DNA from: Cyanobium sp. Aljojuca 7A6
GTDB taxonomy: Bacteria; Cyanobacteriota; Cyanobacteriia; PCC-6307; Cyanobiaceae
Assembly (NCBI RefSeq): GCF_024346455.1
Contig: NZ_JAGQCY010000005.1
Span: forward strand, 1-64,000
Direction: 5' to 3'
DNA length: 64,000 nucleotides
Part shown: positions 9,857 to 19,322 of the stretch, one piece after another
How positions within the stretch are numbered: the stretch's first letter is position 1
How the letters are laid out: every line of letters begins with the position of its first letter
Notes under the pieces: generated by a model
The model's input: only the letters and a program-made list of their open reading frames with translations
Told to the model about the DNA's origin: nothing
Database searches by the model: none
Position numbers and translations under genes: made by a program

Positions 9857-10641
9857 TGACCTATTGCCTCGGTTTTCTGCTCCAGAGCGGCCTGGTGTTC
9901 GCCTCCGACTCCCGCACCAACGCGGGGGTGGATTACATCTCCAGCTACAGCAAAATGCATGTGCTGGCGCCGGCCCCTGATCGGCTGTTCGTGCTGATGG
10001 CGGCCGGCAATCTGGGCACCACCCAGGCCGTGCTCAACCGCATTCGCCGCGACATCGAGAACCACGGTGCTGGCCCCAGCCCCCAGTGGAGTCGCCAGGA
10101 GGATCCTCCGGCCGGGCCGAGCATGCTCACCGCTCGCTACCTGTTTGAGGTGGCCGATTACATCGGCCGGCTCAATGTGATGGTCCAGAAGGAGTTCAAT
10201 CCCAACCTGCGCCAGGCGGGCGCCAGTGGCGAAGCCAGCTTCATCCTCGGCGGCCAGATCGCCGGCCAGCCCCACGGGCTCTACATGGTCTATCCCCAGG
10301 GGAACGCGATCATGGCCACCGCCGACACGCCCTTCCTGCAGATCGGCGAAACCAAGTACGGCAAGCCCCCGCTCGATTACATCGGCCGACCGGACCTCTC
10401 TCTGGAGGACGCGGCGCGCCTCTGCCTGGTGTCGGAGATCGTCACCCGGCGCTCCAACCTCACCGTGGGGCCGCCTTTCGAGATCGCCTTGGTGCGGCGC
10501 GACGAATTCAAGGTGAGCCGCCACCTGAAGCTCGACAAGGAGGCTCCGGAGATCCAGCACACCATGGATGTGTGGGCCCGCCACATGCAGGAAGGGCTCA
10601 ACAAGCTGCCCCGTTTCCCCTGGGAGCACGACCCGCTCTGA
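9856..10641 (+). CDS. Proteasome-type protease, Anbu (ancestral beta subunit)
   Basis: Anbu is a proteasome-like Ntn-hydrolase that forms open helical assemblies. The 261-residue protein begins MTYCLGFLLQSGLVFASDSR. T2 would be the nucleophile after Met removal, with D18 in ASDSR and K33 in SSYSKMH matching the Thr/Asp/Lys active-site set. GNLGTTQAVLNRIRRDI is a family segment. Anbu genes usually sit with an alpha-E protein, a transglutaminase and an ATP-grasp-like gene; here none is adjacent. Instead it is coupled by a one-base overlap to hrcA, which suggests stress or proteostasis linkage (inference). Confidence 0.9.
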   Translation: MTYCLGFLLQSGLVFASDSRTNAGVDYISSYSKMHVLAPAPDRLFVLMAAGNLGTTQAVLNRIRRDIENHGAGPSPQWSRQEDPPAGPSMLTARYLFEVADYIGRLNVMVQKEFNPNLRQAGASGEASFILGGQIAGQPHGLYMVYPQGNAIMATADTPFLQIGETKYGKPPLDYIGRPDLSLEDAARLCLVSEIVTRRSNLTVGPPFEIALVRRDEFKVSRHLKLDKEAPEIQHTMDVWARHMQEGLNKLPRFPWEHDPL

Positions 10642-10671
10642 GGCCAGAGGGCTGGCAAGCCTGGCTGCGAC

Positions 10672-11931
<1,260 letters not shown>

Positions 11932-12206
11932 CGGCGATGCGAAAGATTCCCTTTCACACTAGGGAGGCACCATCCAGGGCTGCCGGGACGAGCCCTGACA
12001 GCGGCAGTGCCACCCCAGACGCCCATGTACCCCGTGCAGGCGGCCCCGATTGGCTCCCTGAAGGGGCTTCCGCCCCAGGGATGATGGTGAGGCTGTGGAC
12101 GAATGGCTGTCCCTGCCAGAAACAATGCGCCCCAGATCCTTGCCCTTGAAGCTGGCCGCCGCCGCCGGCCACCCCACGCAGCACCCCATCAGGGGGGGGT
12201 GCCTCC
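11932..12206. promoter_or_regulatory. Divergent intergenic region between trpB and the SUI1 gene
   Basis: These 275 bases separate the divergent starts of trpB and the SUI1-family gene, so both promoters should lie here. Open frames that cross the region look like shadows with no recognisable domain. I saw no clear operator, riboswitch or T-box. Confidence 0.4.
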
Positions 12207-12530
12207 ATGCCTAAGGGCGGCTGGAAGGAGTTCAGCGGGTCGGACAGCCTGCAGCGGCCTGAGCCCCCATCGGCCCAGCCGCCCAAGGGCCTCCAGAGGG
12301 TGCGCGTGCAGCGCACCAAGGCCGGCAAAGGGGGCAAGCTTGTCACCACGATCACGGGGCTGGTGGCCCCGGAGGCCGAGGCCCGCCAGCTGCTCAAACG
12401 GCTGAAGGCCGGCACCGGCAGCGGCGGCACCTTCAAGGACGGGGTCATCGAACTGCAGGGCGACCATGTGGCGGCGGCCCTCGCCGCCCTGGAGCAGGAC
12501 GGCTACCGCCCGAAGCAGGCGGGGGGGTAG
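12207..12530 (+). CDS. SUI1/YciH-type translation initiation factor
   Basis: The 107-residue protein is a bacterial homologue of eIF1. The conserved SUI1 core is visible in VRVQRTKAGKGGKLVTTITG, LLKRLKAGTGSGGTFKDG and IELQGDHV. In eukaryotes eIF1 guards start-codon choice; the bacterial role is less clear. It is followed six bases later by cysC on the same strand. Confidence 0.92.
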   Translation: MPKGGWKEFSGSDSLQRPEPPSAQPPKGLQRVRVQRTKAGKGGKLVTTITGLVAPEAEARQLLKRLKAGTGSGGTFKDGVIELQGDHVAAALAALEQDGYRPKQAGG

Positions 12531-12572
12531 GGGAGAATGCGGGCCGAAGCTGCTGTTCATTCCGTGCCCGAG

Positions 12573-13199
12573 ATGACCTCGCCTTCCAAGGCCACCAACA
12601 TCGTCTGGCACCACTCCACCGTGAGCCGCGGCGCCCGGGCCCACCAGCGGGGACATCGCAGCGCCATCCTCTGGTTCACGGGGCTCTCAGGAGCGGGCAA
12701 GAGCACCCTGGCCAATGCCGTGAACTCGGCCTTGTTTGAGCAGGGGCTGGCCTGTTATGTGCTCGATGGCGACAACGTGCGCCATGGGCTGTGCAGCGAT
12801 CTGGGTTTCTCCGACGCCGATCGCGAGGAGAACATCCGCCGGATCGGTGAGGTGGCGAAGCTGTTCCTGGATGCCGGCGTGGTGGTGCTCACCGCTTTCG
12901 TCTCCCCCTTCCAGGCCGACCGCCAACGGGCCCGCGACCTGGTGGACTCGGGCGATTTCCTGGAAATCCATTGTGCCGCCGACCTGGAGGTCTGCGAACA
13001 ACGGGACACCAAGGGGCTCTACGCCAAGGCCCGGGCCGGGGAGATCAAGGAATTCACCGGTATCTCGAGTCCCTATGAGGCTCCCGAGACCCCCGAGCTG
13101 CGGGTGGCCACCGGCGAGCAGAGCCTTGATGACTCGGTGGCCCAGGTGATGGCCGAACTGGAGCGGCGCGGCATCATTCCGGCTCCGGCAGAGCCCTGA
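12573..13199 (+). CDS. cysC: Adenylyl-sulfate (APS) kinase
   Basis: It phosphorylates APS to PAPS in sulfate assimilation. The P-loop GLSGAGKSTLANAV, the APS-binding segments LDGDNVRHGLCSDLGFSDADR and ENIRRIGEVAKLF, and FVSPFQADRQRAR are all present. I prefer the ATG at 12573 (MTSPSKATNIVWHHSTVSR), since the family usually begins just before NIVWHxxxV; an ATG at 12537 is in frame and would put the gene six bases after the SUI1 gene. The 3' end overlaps the convergent transporter gene by 26 bases. Confidence 0.95.
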   Translation: MTSPSKATNIVWHHSTVSRGARAHQRGHRSAILWFTGLSGAGKSTLANAVNSALFEQGLACYVLDGDNVRHGLCSDLGFSDADREENIRRIGEVAKLFLDAGVVVLTAFVSPFQADRQRARDLVDSGDFLEIHCAADLEVCEQRDTKGLYAKARAGEIKEFTGISSPYEAPETPELRVATGEQSLDDSVAQVMAELERRGIIPAPAEP

Positions 13200-14259
13200 A
13201 TGCCTCTGCCCTCAGGCGCAGGGCCCAGGCATCGAGGAAGGTCTTGGAGCAGCTGGCGACCGGCACAGCCAGCAGAAGACCCAGCAGTTCCCCCAGCCCC
13301 AGCAGCCCCCCCAGCCGGGCGCCGATCGGGAGGCTGATCAGCAGCCAGGCCGGCTGCAGTCCCACGATCGAGCCCATCAACCGCGGCTGGATCACCTGGT
13401 CGACCACCTGGCCGACGGTGATCGCCACCGCCAGCACCTCCAGGCCGGTACGCGGATCCTGGAGCGCCAGCAACACGCTCACCCCCACGATGGTGAGGGC
13501 ACTGGCATAGGGAATCAGGGTGGTGAAGCCGATCGCCACGGCGAACAGCACCCCATAAGGAATCCCGAGCAGGGTGAACACCAGGCTCTGGGCGCCGCTG
13601 AGGATCAGGGCCAGCACCACCTGGCCAGCGAAGTAGCCCCGGAAGGTGCGGTCGAGGGTGCTGAGCACCAGGGCGCGGGTGCCGCTGGGCAGCCACTCCA
13701 CCAGCCCCCTGGCGATGCCCTCGCCCCCCAGCAGCAGGAACACCGCCAGCACCAGGACGATCACCGTGTTGACGGTGATGCCCACCGTGGCCCCCAGGAT
13801 CCCCAGCACCTGCTGGCTGAGCTGGGAGGCGATCTTGCTGGTGCGGGTGATCAGATCGCTGCTGAGCCCGCCGAAGTCAGTAGGCAGCCCCCGCTCGCTG
13901 GCCCAGCTCTGCAGCTGCCCCAGCAGGGTTTCCCCCTGGGCCAGCCAGCTGGGCAGGGCCAGCACCAGGTCACCGAGCTGCTCCACCAGGCGGGGGACCA
14001 GCACCAGGGCCGCCAGCACCACCACCGAGAGGCTCAGGCCCAGCACCAGCAGCAGGGCCACCGGCCGTGGCAGACCGCGCTGGATCAGCCAGCGACTGGG
14101 GATGTCGAGCAGGAACGCCAGCAGGGCGGCCGTCAGGAACAGTGCCGGGAACGGCGCCAGGGGCACCAGCAACTGGCGCAGCACCCACAGGTTGAGCACC
14201 AGCAGGGGCAGGGCCAGGGAGAACCGCAGCCAGGGGGGCAGCACCAGCCGCTCGAGCAT
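13174..14259 (-). CDS. AI-2E family transporter
   Basis: The 361-residue polytopic protein has about eight membrane helices and the family pattern VVLALILSGAQSLVFTLLGIPYG, then GFTTLIPYASALTIVG, then GLQPAWLLISLPIGARLGGLLG. The superfamily is named for autoinducer-2 export, but its substrates vary and include sodium/proton exchangers. The start at 14259 (MLERLVLPPWLRF) was chosen because helix 1 follows at once; the open frame further upstream overlaps purE in another frame. Confidence 0.88.
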   Translation of the reverse strand: MLERLVLPPWLRFSLALPLLVLNLWVLRQLLVPLAPFPALFLTAALLAFLLDIPSRWLIQRGLPRPVALLLVLGLSLSVVVLAALVLVPRLVEQLGDLVLALPSWLAQGETLLGQLQSWASERGLPTDFGGLSSDLITRTSKIASQLSQQVLGILGATVGITVNTVIVLVLAVFLLLGGEGIARGLVEWLPSGTRALVLSTLDRTFRGYFAGQVVLALILSGAQSLVFTLLGIPYGVLFAVAIGFTTLIPYASALTIVGVSVLLALQDPRTGLEVLAVAITVGQVVDQVIQPRLMGSIVGLQPAWLLISLPIGARLGGLLGLGELLGLLLAVPVASCSKTFLDAWALRLRAEAFRALPEPE

Positions 14260-14338
14260 CAGCGGGAGCCGGGCTTGGCCCCGGTGGATCGACGAACGCC
14301 ATCCAGCTTGGCCTGCCGGGCCGGGGACGGCCAGCGCT

Positions 14339-14896
14339 TCAGGCCTGACCCATCGACTCCAGGTAAGCGGCGCTGCCCAGGGTCTGCAGGCGCGCATCCT
14401 TGGCCACCACCTGGTCATGCAGTCCGCGCCGGTAAGCCTCCAGGGCCTCGGCGAGCACCGGATCGGCGATGGCCAGGATCGAGGCCGCCAGCAGGCCGGC
14501 GTTGAGGCCGCCGCCGATGGCCACCGTGGCCACCGGGACACCGGCCGGCATCTGCACGATGGAGTGCAGGGAATCCACCCCGGAGAGGGCCTGACTGCGC
14601 ACGGGCACACCGATCACCGGCAGCAGGCAGAAGGCCGCCACCATGCCGGGCAGGTGGGCGGCACCGCCGGCACCGGCGATGATCACGCGAATGCCTCGGG
14701 AGGCGGCGGCCTCAGCAAAGGCCGCCATCTCCCATGGGGTGCGATGGGCCGAGAGCACCCGCACCTCGCTGGCCACCCCCAGCTGCTCCAGGATCCGCAC
14801 GGCCGGCTCCAGCGTCGGCAGGTCGGAATCACTGCCCATCACGACCGCGACACGGGGCCGTGGGGCAGGCACCGAAGCAGGAGGAGTCGGATCCAT
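14339..14896 (-). CDS. purE: 5-(carboxyamino)imidazole ribonucleotide mutase (PurE)
   Basis: It converts N5-CAIR to CAIR in purine synthesis. The diagnostic VAVVMGSDSDLPTLEPAV, SAHRTPWEM and IAGAGGAAHLPGMVAA are all visible, with the catalytic His in AHRTP. At 185 residues it matches PurE class I, with about 15 extra N-terminal residues. It is divergent from nagA; only about 48 bases separate the two start codons. Confidence 0.96.
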   Translation of the reverse strand: MDPTPPASVPAPRPRVAVVMGSDSDLPTLEPAVRILEQLGVASEVRVLSAHRTPWEMAAFAEAAASRGIRVIIAGAGGAAHLPGMVAAFCLLPVIGVPVRSQALSGVDSLHSIVQMPAGVPVATVAIGGGLNAGLLAASILAIADPVLAEALEAYRRGLHDQVVAKDARLQTLGSAAYLESMGQA

Positions 14897-14944
14897 GGAA
14901 CGGGGACGGCGAGGATGGCATTGTCCCGTCCCGCGGCTGCCCGG

Positions 14945-16171
14945 ATGCGCTGGCTGACCAACCTGCGACTGGCGGGCGACGAACCGGCCTGCGACGAGGC
15001 CGAGGGGCGCAGGCACGTGGGCTGCTGGCGGGTCGGTGTCGACGGCGACGGGCTGATCGCCCGGGTGCGGCCGATGCCACCGGGGAGCCGGGCCGCCGGC
15101 GAGGACTGGGGCGGCGACTGGCTGTCCCCGGGGGGGGTGGATCTGCAGATCAACGGCGGCCTGGGCCTGGCCTTCCCCGAACTGACCCATGGGGATCTGC
15201 CCCGCCTGCATGCGCTGCTGCAGCTGCTCTGGCGCGATGGGGTGGAAGCCATCTGCCCCACCCTGGTGACCTGCGCCCCGCAGGCCCTGCGCCAGGCCCT
15301 GGCGGTGCTGGCCGAGGCCCGCCGCCGGCACCGGCCGGGGCACTGCCGGCTGCTGGGCGCCCACCTGGAGGGGCCGTTCCTGGCGCCGGAGCGACGCGGT
15401 GCCCACCCGGCCCAGCACCTGCAGGTCCCCAGCCGGGCCGCCCTCGACGCCTTGATCGCCGGTTTCCAGGGGGGCGCCGAGGCCGATGTCGCCCTGATGA
15501 CCCTGGCGCCGGAACTGGAGGGCGCCTCCGAGGTGATCGACGATCTGCAGGCCGCCGGCGTGGTGGTGAGCCTGGGCCACAGCGGCGCCAATGAGGAGCA
15601 GGCCCGGCAGTCCTTCGGGCGGGGGGTGGGGATGCTCACCCACAGCTTCAACGCCATGGCCGGGCTGCACCACCGCGCCCCGGGGCCCGTCGCTGCGGCG
15701 CTGCTCAAGGGGGAGGTGGCCCTGGGGCTGATCGCCGACGGCGTCCACGTGGCTCCGACCATGGCGGTGCTGCTGCAGCGGCTGGCGCCCCGCCAGCTGG
15801 TGATCGTCAGTGATGCCCTGGCCCCCTACGGGCTCGCCGACGGCACCCACCGCTGGGACGAACGGCTCCTGCTGGTGCAGGACGGCAGCTGCCGGCTGGA
15901 GGACGGCACCCTGGCCGGGGTCACCCTGCCGCTGCTGGAGGGGGTGCGGCGGCTGGCCGGCTGGAGCGGCCTGGTACCAGCCTCGATCGCCGCCGCCACC
16001 CTCGCCCCCCGGCGCCTGCTGGGGGAGCGACGGCCGCTGGAGCTGCTGCTGCTGGGGATGCCCCTGGGGGACACCCTGCGCTGGAGCACAGCGGACGGCA
16101 GCCTGCGCTGGCGGCGCCCGGACACGGCGGCCGGCGAGCCCCAGGGGGTGCCCCTGGCCCCAACTCCCTAG
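14945..16171 (+). CDS. nagA: N-acetylglucosamine-6-phosphate deacetylase
   Basis: It removes the acetyl group from GlcNAc-6-phosphate in amino-sugar or cell-wall recycling. Metal-ligand and substrate motifs are visible: GAHLEGPFLAPERRGAHP, SLGHSGANEEQA, LTHSFNAMAGLHHR and LIADGVHV, with the catalytic Asp in IVSDALAPYG. The start is either this ATG (MRWLTNLRL) or one ten codons upstream at 14915. It has about 408 residues, slightly long for the family. Confidence 0.9.
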   Translation: MRWLTNLRLAGDEPACDEAEGRRHVGCWRVGVDGDGLIARVRPMPPGSRAAGEDWGGDWLSPGGVDLQINGGLGLAFPELTHGDLPRLHALLQLLWRDGVEAICPTLVTCAPQALRQALAVLAEARRRHRPGHCRLLGAHLEGPFLAPERRGAHPAQHLQVPSRAALDALIAGFQGGAEADVALMTLAPELEGASEVIDDLQAAGVVVSLGHSGANEEQARQSFGRGVGMLTHSFNAMAGLHHRAPGPVAAALLKGEVALGLIADGVHVAPTMAVLLQRLAPRQLVIVSDALAPYGLADGTHRWDERLLLVQDGSCRLEDGTLAGVTLPLLEGVRRLAGWSGLVPASIAAATLAPRRLLGERRPLELLLLGMPLGDTLRWSTADGSLRWRRPDTAAGEPQGVPLAPTP

Positions 16172-16202
16172 GATCCGGCCCACCAGAACGGCCCTGCGCC
16201 CC

Positions 16203-16937
16203 ATGCCCCCGGAACTGCAACCCCCCGCGCCCGCCGAGGTACAGGCCGAGACGCAGGCCGAGAAGGCCGAGGTGCAGGCGTACTTCGAAAGCACCGGCTT
16301 CGAGCGCTGGAACCGCATTTACAGCGACAGCGAGGAGGTGAACCGGGTCCAGCGCAACATCCGCATCGGCCACCAGAAAACGGTGGACGCGGTGCTGGCC
16401 TGGCTGCAACAGCAAGGCGACCTGTCGAGCCGCAGCTTCTGCGATGCCGGCTGCGGTGTGGGCAGCCTCAGCCTGCCCCTGGCGGCCCTCGGGGCCGGCT
16501 CGATCGCCGCCAGTGACCTTTCGGCGGCCATGGTGGCCGAAGCCAGCCGCCGCGCCGCCGAGGCCGGTCTGGCTTCCGAGCGGCTGAGCTTCAGCGCCTC
16601 CGATCTGGAGAGCCTCCAGGGCAGCTACGACACGGTGATCTGCCTGGATGTCTTCATCCACTACCCCCAGGCGGCGGCCGAGGCGATGGTGCGGCACCTG
16701 GCGGCCATGACCGAGCACCAGCTGATCGTCAGCTTCGCCCCCTACACGCCGCTGCTGGCGGTGCTCAAGCAGATCGGCCAGCTGTTCCCCGGGCCGAGCA
16801 AGACCACCCGCGCTTACACCCTGCGCGAAGACGGGATCGTGGCGGCCGCGGCCGCGGCCGGCTTCCACCCCGTCCACCGCAGCCTCAACCAGGCCCCCTT
16901 CTACTTCTCCCGCCTGATCGCCTTCGAGCGCGGCTGA
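16203..16937 (+). CDS. chlM: Magnesium-protoporphyrin IX methyltransferase
   Basis: ChlM transfers a methyl group from SAM to the C13 propionate of Mg-protoporphyrin IX in chlorophyll synthesis. The SAM motif FCDAGCGVGSLSLPLAALG, the N-terminal EVQAYFESTGFERWNRIYSD and the C-terminal LNQAPFYFSRLIAFER are characteristic. It has 244 residues and begins 32 bases after nagA. Its presence supports an oxygenic phototroph. Confidence 0.95.
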   Translation: MPPELQPPAPAEVQAETQAEKAEVQAYFESTGFERWNRIYSDSEEVNRVQRNIRIGHQKTVDAVLAWLQQQGDLSSRSFCDAGCGVGSLSLPLAALGAGSIAASDLSAAMVAEASRRAAEAGLASERLSFSASDLESLQGSYDTVICLDVFIHYPQAAAEAMVRHLAAMTEHQLIVSFAPYTPLLAVLKQIGQLFPGPSKTTRAYTLREDGIVAAAAAAGFHPVHRSLNQAPFYFSRLIAFERG

Positions 16938-16945
16938 GCCGGCGC

Positions 16946-17836
16946 TCAGCCGCCCTGGCCCCACTTCGGCAGGGGCGCCTCCCAGGTGAGGCTGGCCCCG
17001 TCGGGTCCCGCCAGAGCCAGGCGATGGGCATGCAGCCGGTAGCCCCCCTCCCCCGGCAGCACCTCCGCCCGGGCCGATCCCCCGGCCAGATAGAGGGGAT
17101 CCCCCAGCAGCGGCGCCCCGATGGCGGCGCAGTGGATGCGGATCTGGTGGGGCCGGCCCGTGGCGATCTCCACCTGGGCCAGATCCCCGTCCGGATGGCG
17201 CCGCAGCAGGGTCAGCTCACTGATCGCGGCCAGCCCGTCCGGGGCGGCGCACCAGATCGTCCCCAGCAACGGGTGGGCCCGGCGGCCGATGGCGATGGTG
17301 ATCGGCAGGGCTTCGCCCAGCTCCAGCTGGAGGCCCCCCGGCAGCAGCAGCGTGCGGTAAAGCTTGCGGCAGGACGGGGCCTCGCCTTCACCCGCGGCGC
17401 TGCTGTCCCGCAACCGCTGGCTCAGCCAGGCGCGGGTGGCCGGGCGGCGGGCGCAGACCAGCAGGCCGGAGGTGAAGCGGCCGAGCCGGTGCACCGGTCG
17501 CGGTGGCGGCGCCCCGGCCGGCCCGGCGGCGCTCTGGCGCTCCAGCAGCCGCAGCACGGTGTGCTCCAGGAATCCTCCGGCTGGCAGCACGGGCAGGCCG
17601 CTGGGCTTGTCGATCACCAGCAGATCGCCGTCGTCGTGGATCACCCCCCAACCCACCGGCACGGCGGGCTCCTGCCAGGGGGAACGCCGCCAGAGCAGCC
17701 GGTCGCCCGTGGCAAGGATCGCCTCAGCCCGCAGCGGCTCACCATTGCGGCTGATCTCGCCGGCGTCGAGGCGCCGTTGCCAATCGGCCGCTCCGGAGTG
17801 GGGGTAACGGCCGGCGTAGTAGGCCACGACGCGCAT
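16946..17836 (-). CDS. RluA-like RNA pseudouridine synthase with an altered catalytic motif
   Basis: The fold is RluA-type pseudouridine synthase (LLVIDKPSGLPVLPAGGFLE; TGRPHQIRIHCAAIGAPLLG). The usual catalytic HRLDxxTSG reads HRLGRFTSG: Gly119, counted from this ATG, stands where the catalytic Asp should be. The ATG at 17836 is only the first canonical start. The same frame stays open upstream and encodes NDGWTYRDRV at about 17850-17886, a conserved N-terminal motif of this group. No ATG, GTG or TTG precedes that motif in frame; the nearest options are ATT at 17944, overlapping the upstream stop, or CTG codons. The real protein is therefore probably about 20-35 residues longer. Confidence 0.82.
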   Translation of the reverse strand: MRVVAYYAGRYPHSGAADWQRRLDAGEISRNGEPLRAEAILATGDRLLWRRSPWQEPAVPVGWGVIHDDGDLLVIDKPSGLPVLPAGGFLEHTVLRLLERQSAAGPAGAPPPRPVHRLGRFTSGLLVCARRPATRAWLSQRLRDSSAAGEGEAPSCRKLYRTLLLPGGLQLELGEALPITIAIGRRAHPLLGTIWCAAPDGLAAISELTLLRRHPDGDLAQVEIATGRPHQIRIHCAAIGAPLLGDPLYLAGGSARAEVLPGEGGYRLHAHRLALAGPDGASLTWEAPLPKWGQGG

Positions 17837-17939
17837 TCCGGCTCCGCCGGGGGGAACGCGGTCGCGGTAGGTCCAGCCGTCGTTGCGCTGGGCCGGCAGC
17901 CAGCCCGCTTCCTGGCTCAGCGGTGGGAGGTGGCGGACC

Positions 17940-18731
17940 TCAATCCACCAGCCCGTGCTCGAGGGCGAAACGCACCAGCTCGGTGCGGCTGGCGGTGCCG
18001 GTCTTGATGAACAGCCGGCTCACGTACTTCTCCACATTGCGGATCGAGGTTTCCAGCCGGCGGGCGATCTCCTTGTTCATCATTCCCTCCGCCACCAGCT
18101 GCAGGACGCTGGCCTCGCGGGGGGTGAAATCAAGCTTGACCTCAGTGACGGGCTTGCGGGCACTGCCGCCAGCGCCGCTGGCGCCACCGCCCCCCAGCAT
18201 CGAACGGATCTCGGTGATCTGACGGGCCATGGCACCGATGTCGGCATCGGCGAAGCGGGCCGCCTCCGCCAGCAGCCGCTCCTGGCGACGCACCACGTTG
18301 CGCACCCGGGCCACCAGTTCATCCGGGTCGAACGGCTTGGGGATGTAGTCATCGGCGCCGGCCTGGAAACCGGCGATGCGGTCAGCCGTCATGCCTTTGG
18401 CGGTGAGGAAGATCACCGGCGTGCCCCCAAGGCGCTCATCGGCCCGCAGCCGCTTCAGCAGGCCGTAGCCGTCGCAGCGGGGCATCATCACGTCGGTGAT
18501 CACCACATCGGGCATCTGGGCCTGGGCCGCCGTCCAGCCTTCCTCACCGTCATTGGCGGTGGTGACGGCGAAGCCCTCGTCCTCCAGGTAGGCCTTGACC
18601 GCCGTGCGCAGCCCCGGCTCGTCGTCCACCAGCAGCAGCCGCACCGGGGTGCTGGCGGAGACTTCCAGTGCCTCCTCCGTCCCGGACGGCTCGGAGATGG
18701 GGCCGTCGGCGGCGGATGGATCTTGGCTCAT
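17940..18731 (-). CDS. rre1: Response regulator, Rre1/Ycf29 type (receiver plus LuxR HTH)
   Basis: A receiver domain (about residues 29-145: RLLLVDDEPGLRTAVKAYLE, phosphoacceptor Asp in VVITDVMMPRCDGYG, FLTAKG, IPKPFDPDELVARV) is joined by a coiled linker (RQERLLAEAARFADADIGAM) to a LuxR HTH (FTPREASVLQLVAEGMMNKE, then RNVEKYVSRLF). This matches Rre1, the stress-responsive regulator paired with Hik2/Hik34-type kinases, also kept as ycf29 in red-algal plastids. No kinase gene is adjacent. Its stop region overlaps the reading frame of the downstream pseudouridine synthase. Confidence 0.85.
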   Translation of the reverse strand: MSQDPSAADGPISEPSGTEEALEVSASTPVRLLLVDDEPGLRTAVKAYLEDEGFAVTTANDGEEGWTAAQAQMPDVVITDVMMPRCDGYGLLKRLRADERLGGTPVIFLTAKGMTADRIAGFQAGADDYIPKPFDPDELVARVRNVVRRQERLLAEAARFADADIGAMARQITEIRSMLGGGGASGAGGSARKPVTEVKLDFTPREASVLQLVAEGMMNKEIARRLETSIRNVEKYVSRLFIKTGTASRTELVRFALEHGLVD

Positions 18732-18740
18732 GGGGCAAAT

Positions 18741-19316
18741 CTATCGACCGGGACCGACCACCACCTGTTCTTTCTCTCGTAACAGGCCGCTGTAGCCGAG
18801 CTGACGGGCCAGGGGGCCGAGTGTGGCGGGGTCCTTGCCGGCCTGGGCGGGCACGCAGACGGCCCACCACATGAGGTGGTCGAGACGGTTGGAGGGGGTG
18901 ATGACCCCGCCGGGATTGAGCTCGCGGATGATCAGCCGGCGTGCGGTGCCGGTGATCCGCAGGGGGCTGGTGAGGCTGCAGCCGATCTTGTCGGTGGCCA
19001 CGGTGACCCGGTCATCGAGCTCCTCCCACACCTGCACGCGCCACATCCCCGGCTGGTTGGGTTCGCTCACCAGGCCGTAGAGACCCACCACCTCCCGGCC
19101 CCGGTGGGTCACCCGGTCCAGCAGCAGCTGAAAGCCCGGCGGGCGGTTCTCGGCGTTGCTGCGGGAGTCCTCCTGGGCGGCCGCAGGCCAGGCCACCGTC
19201 GCAGTGACCACAGCCACGGAGACAGCCGCCAGGGAGAACGTCGCCAGCAAGGCCAGGGGTAGCGCAGGACCCAGCCGCAGGGGGAAGGCACCGGTGGCGC
19301 GAGGACGGTTCAGCAT
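18741..19316 (-). CDS. Exported protein of unknown function
   Basis: The 191-residue protein begins with a strong signal peptide (LALLATFSLAAVSVAVVTAT, then WPAAAQE as the likely cleavage site). The mature part (FQLLLDRVTHRGREVVGLYG; KIGCSLTSPLRITGTARRLI; DHLMWWAVCVPAQ) has two cysteines that could pair. I do not recognise the family beyond its cyanobacterial look. Its start is only six bases from the divergent cysteine desulfurase start. Confidence 0.65.
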   Translation of the reverse strand: MLNRPRATGAFPLRLGPALPLALLATFSLAAVSVAVVTATVAWPAAAQEDSRSNAENRPPGFQLLLDRVTHRGREVVGLYGLVSEPNQPGMWRVQVWEELDDRVTVATDKIGCSLTSPLRITGTARRLIIRELNPGGVITPSNRLDHLMWWAVCVPAQAGKDPATLGPLARQLGYSGLLREKEQVVVGPGR

Positions 19317-19322
19317 GGCCCC

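Noticed and set aside
13646..14914. Plus-strand frame extending nagA upstream across purE
   Set aside because: The sequence is antisense to AI-2E and purE and has no domain; nagA homology starts only after 14945.
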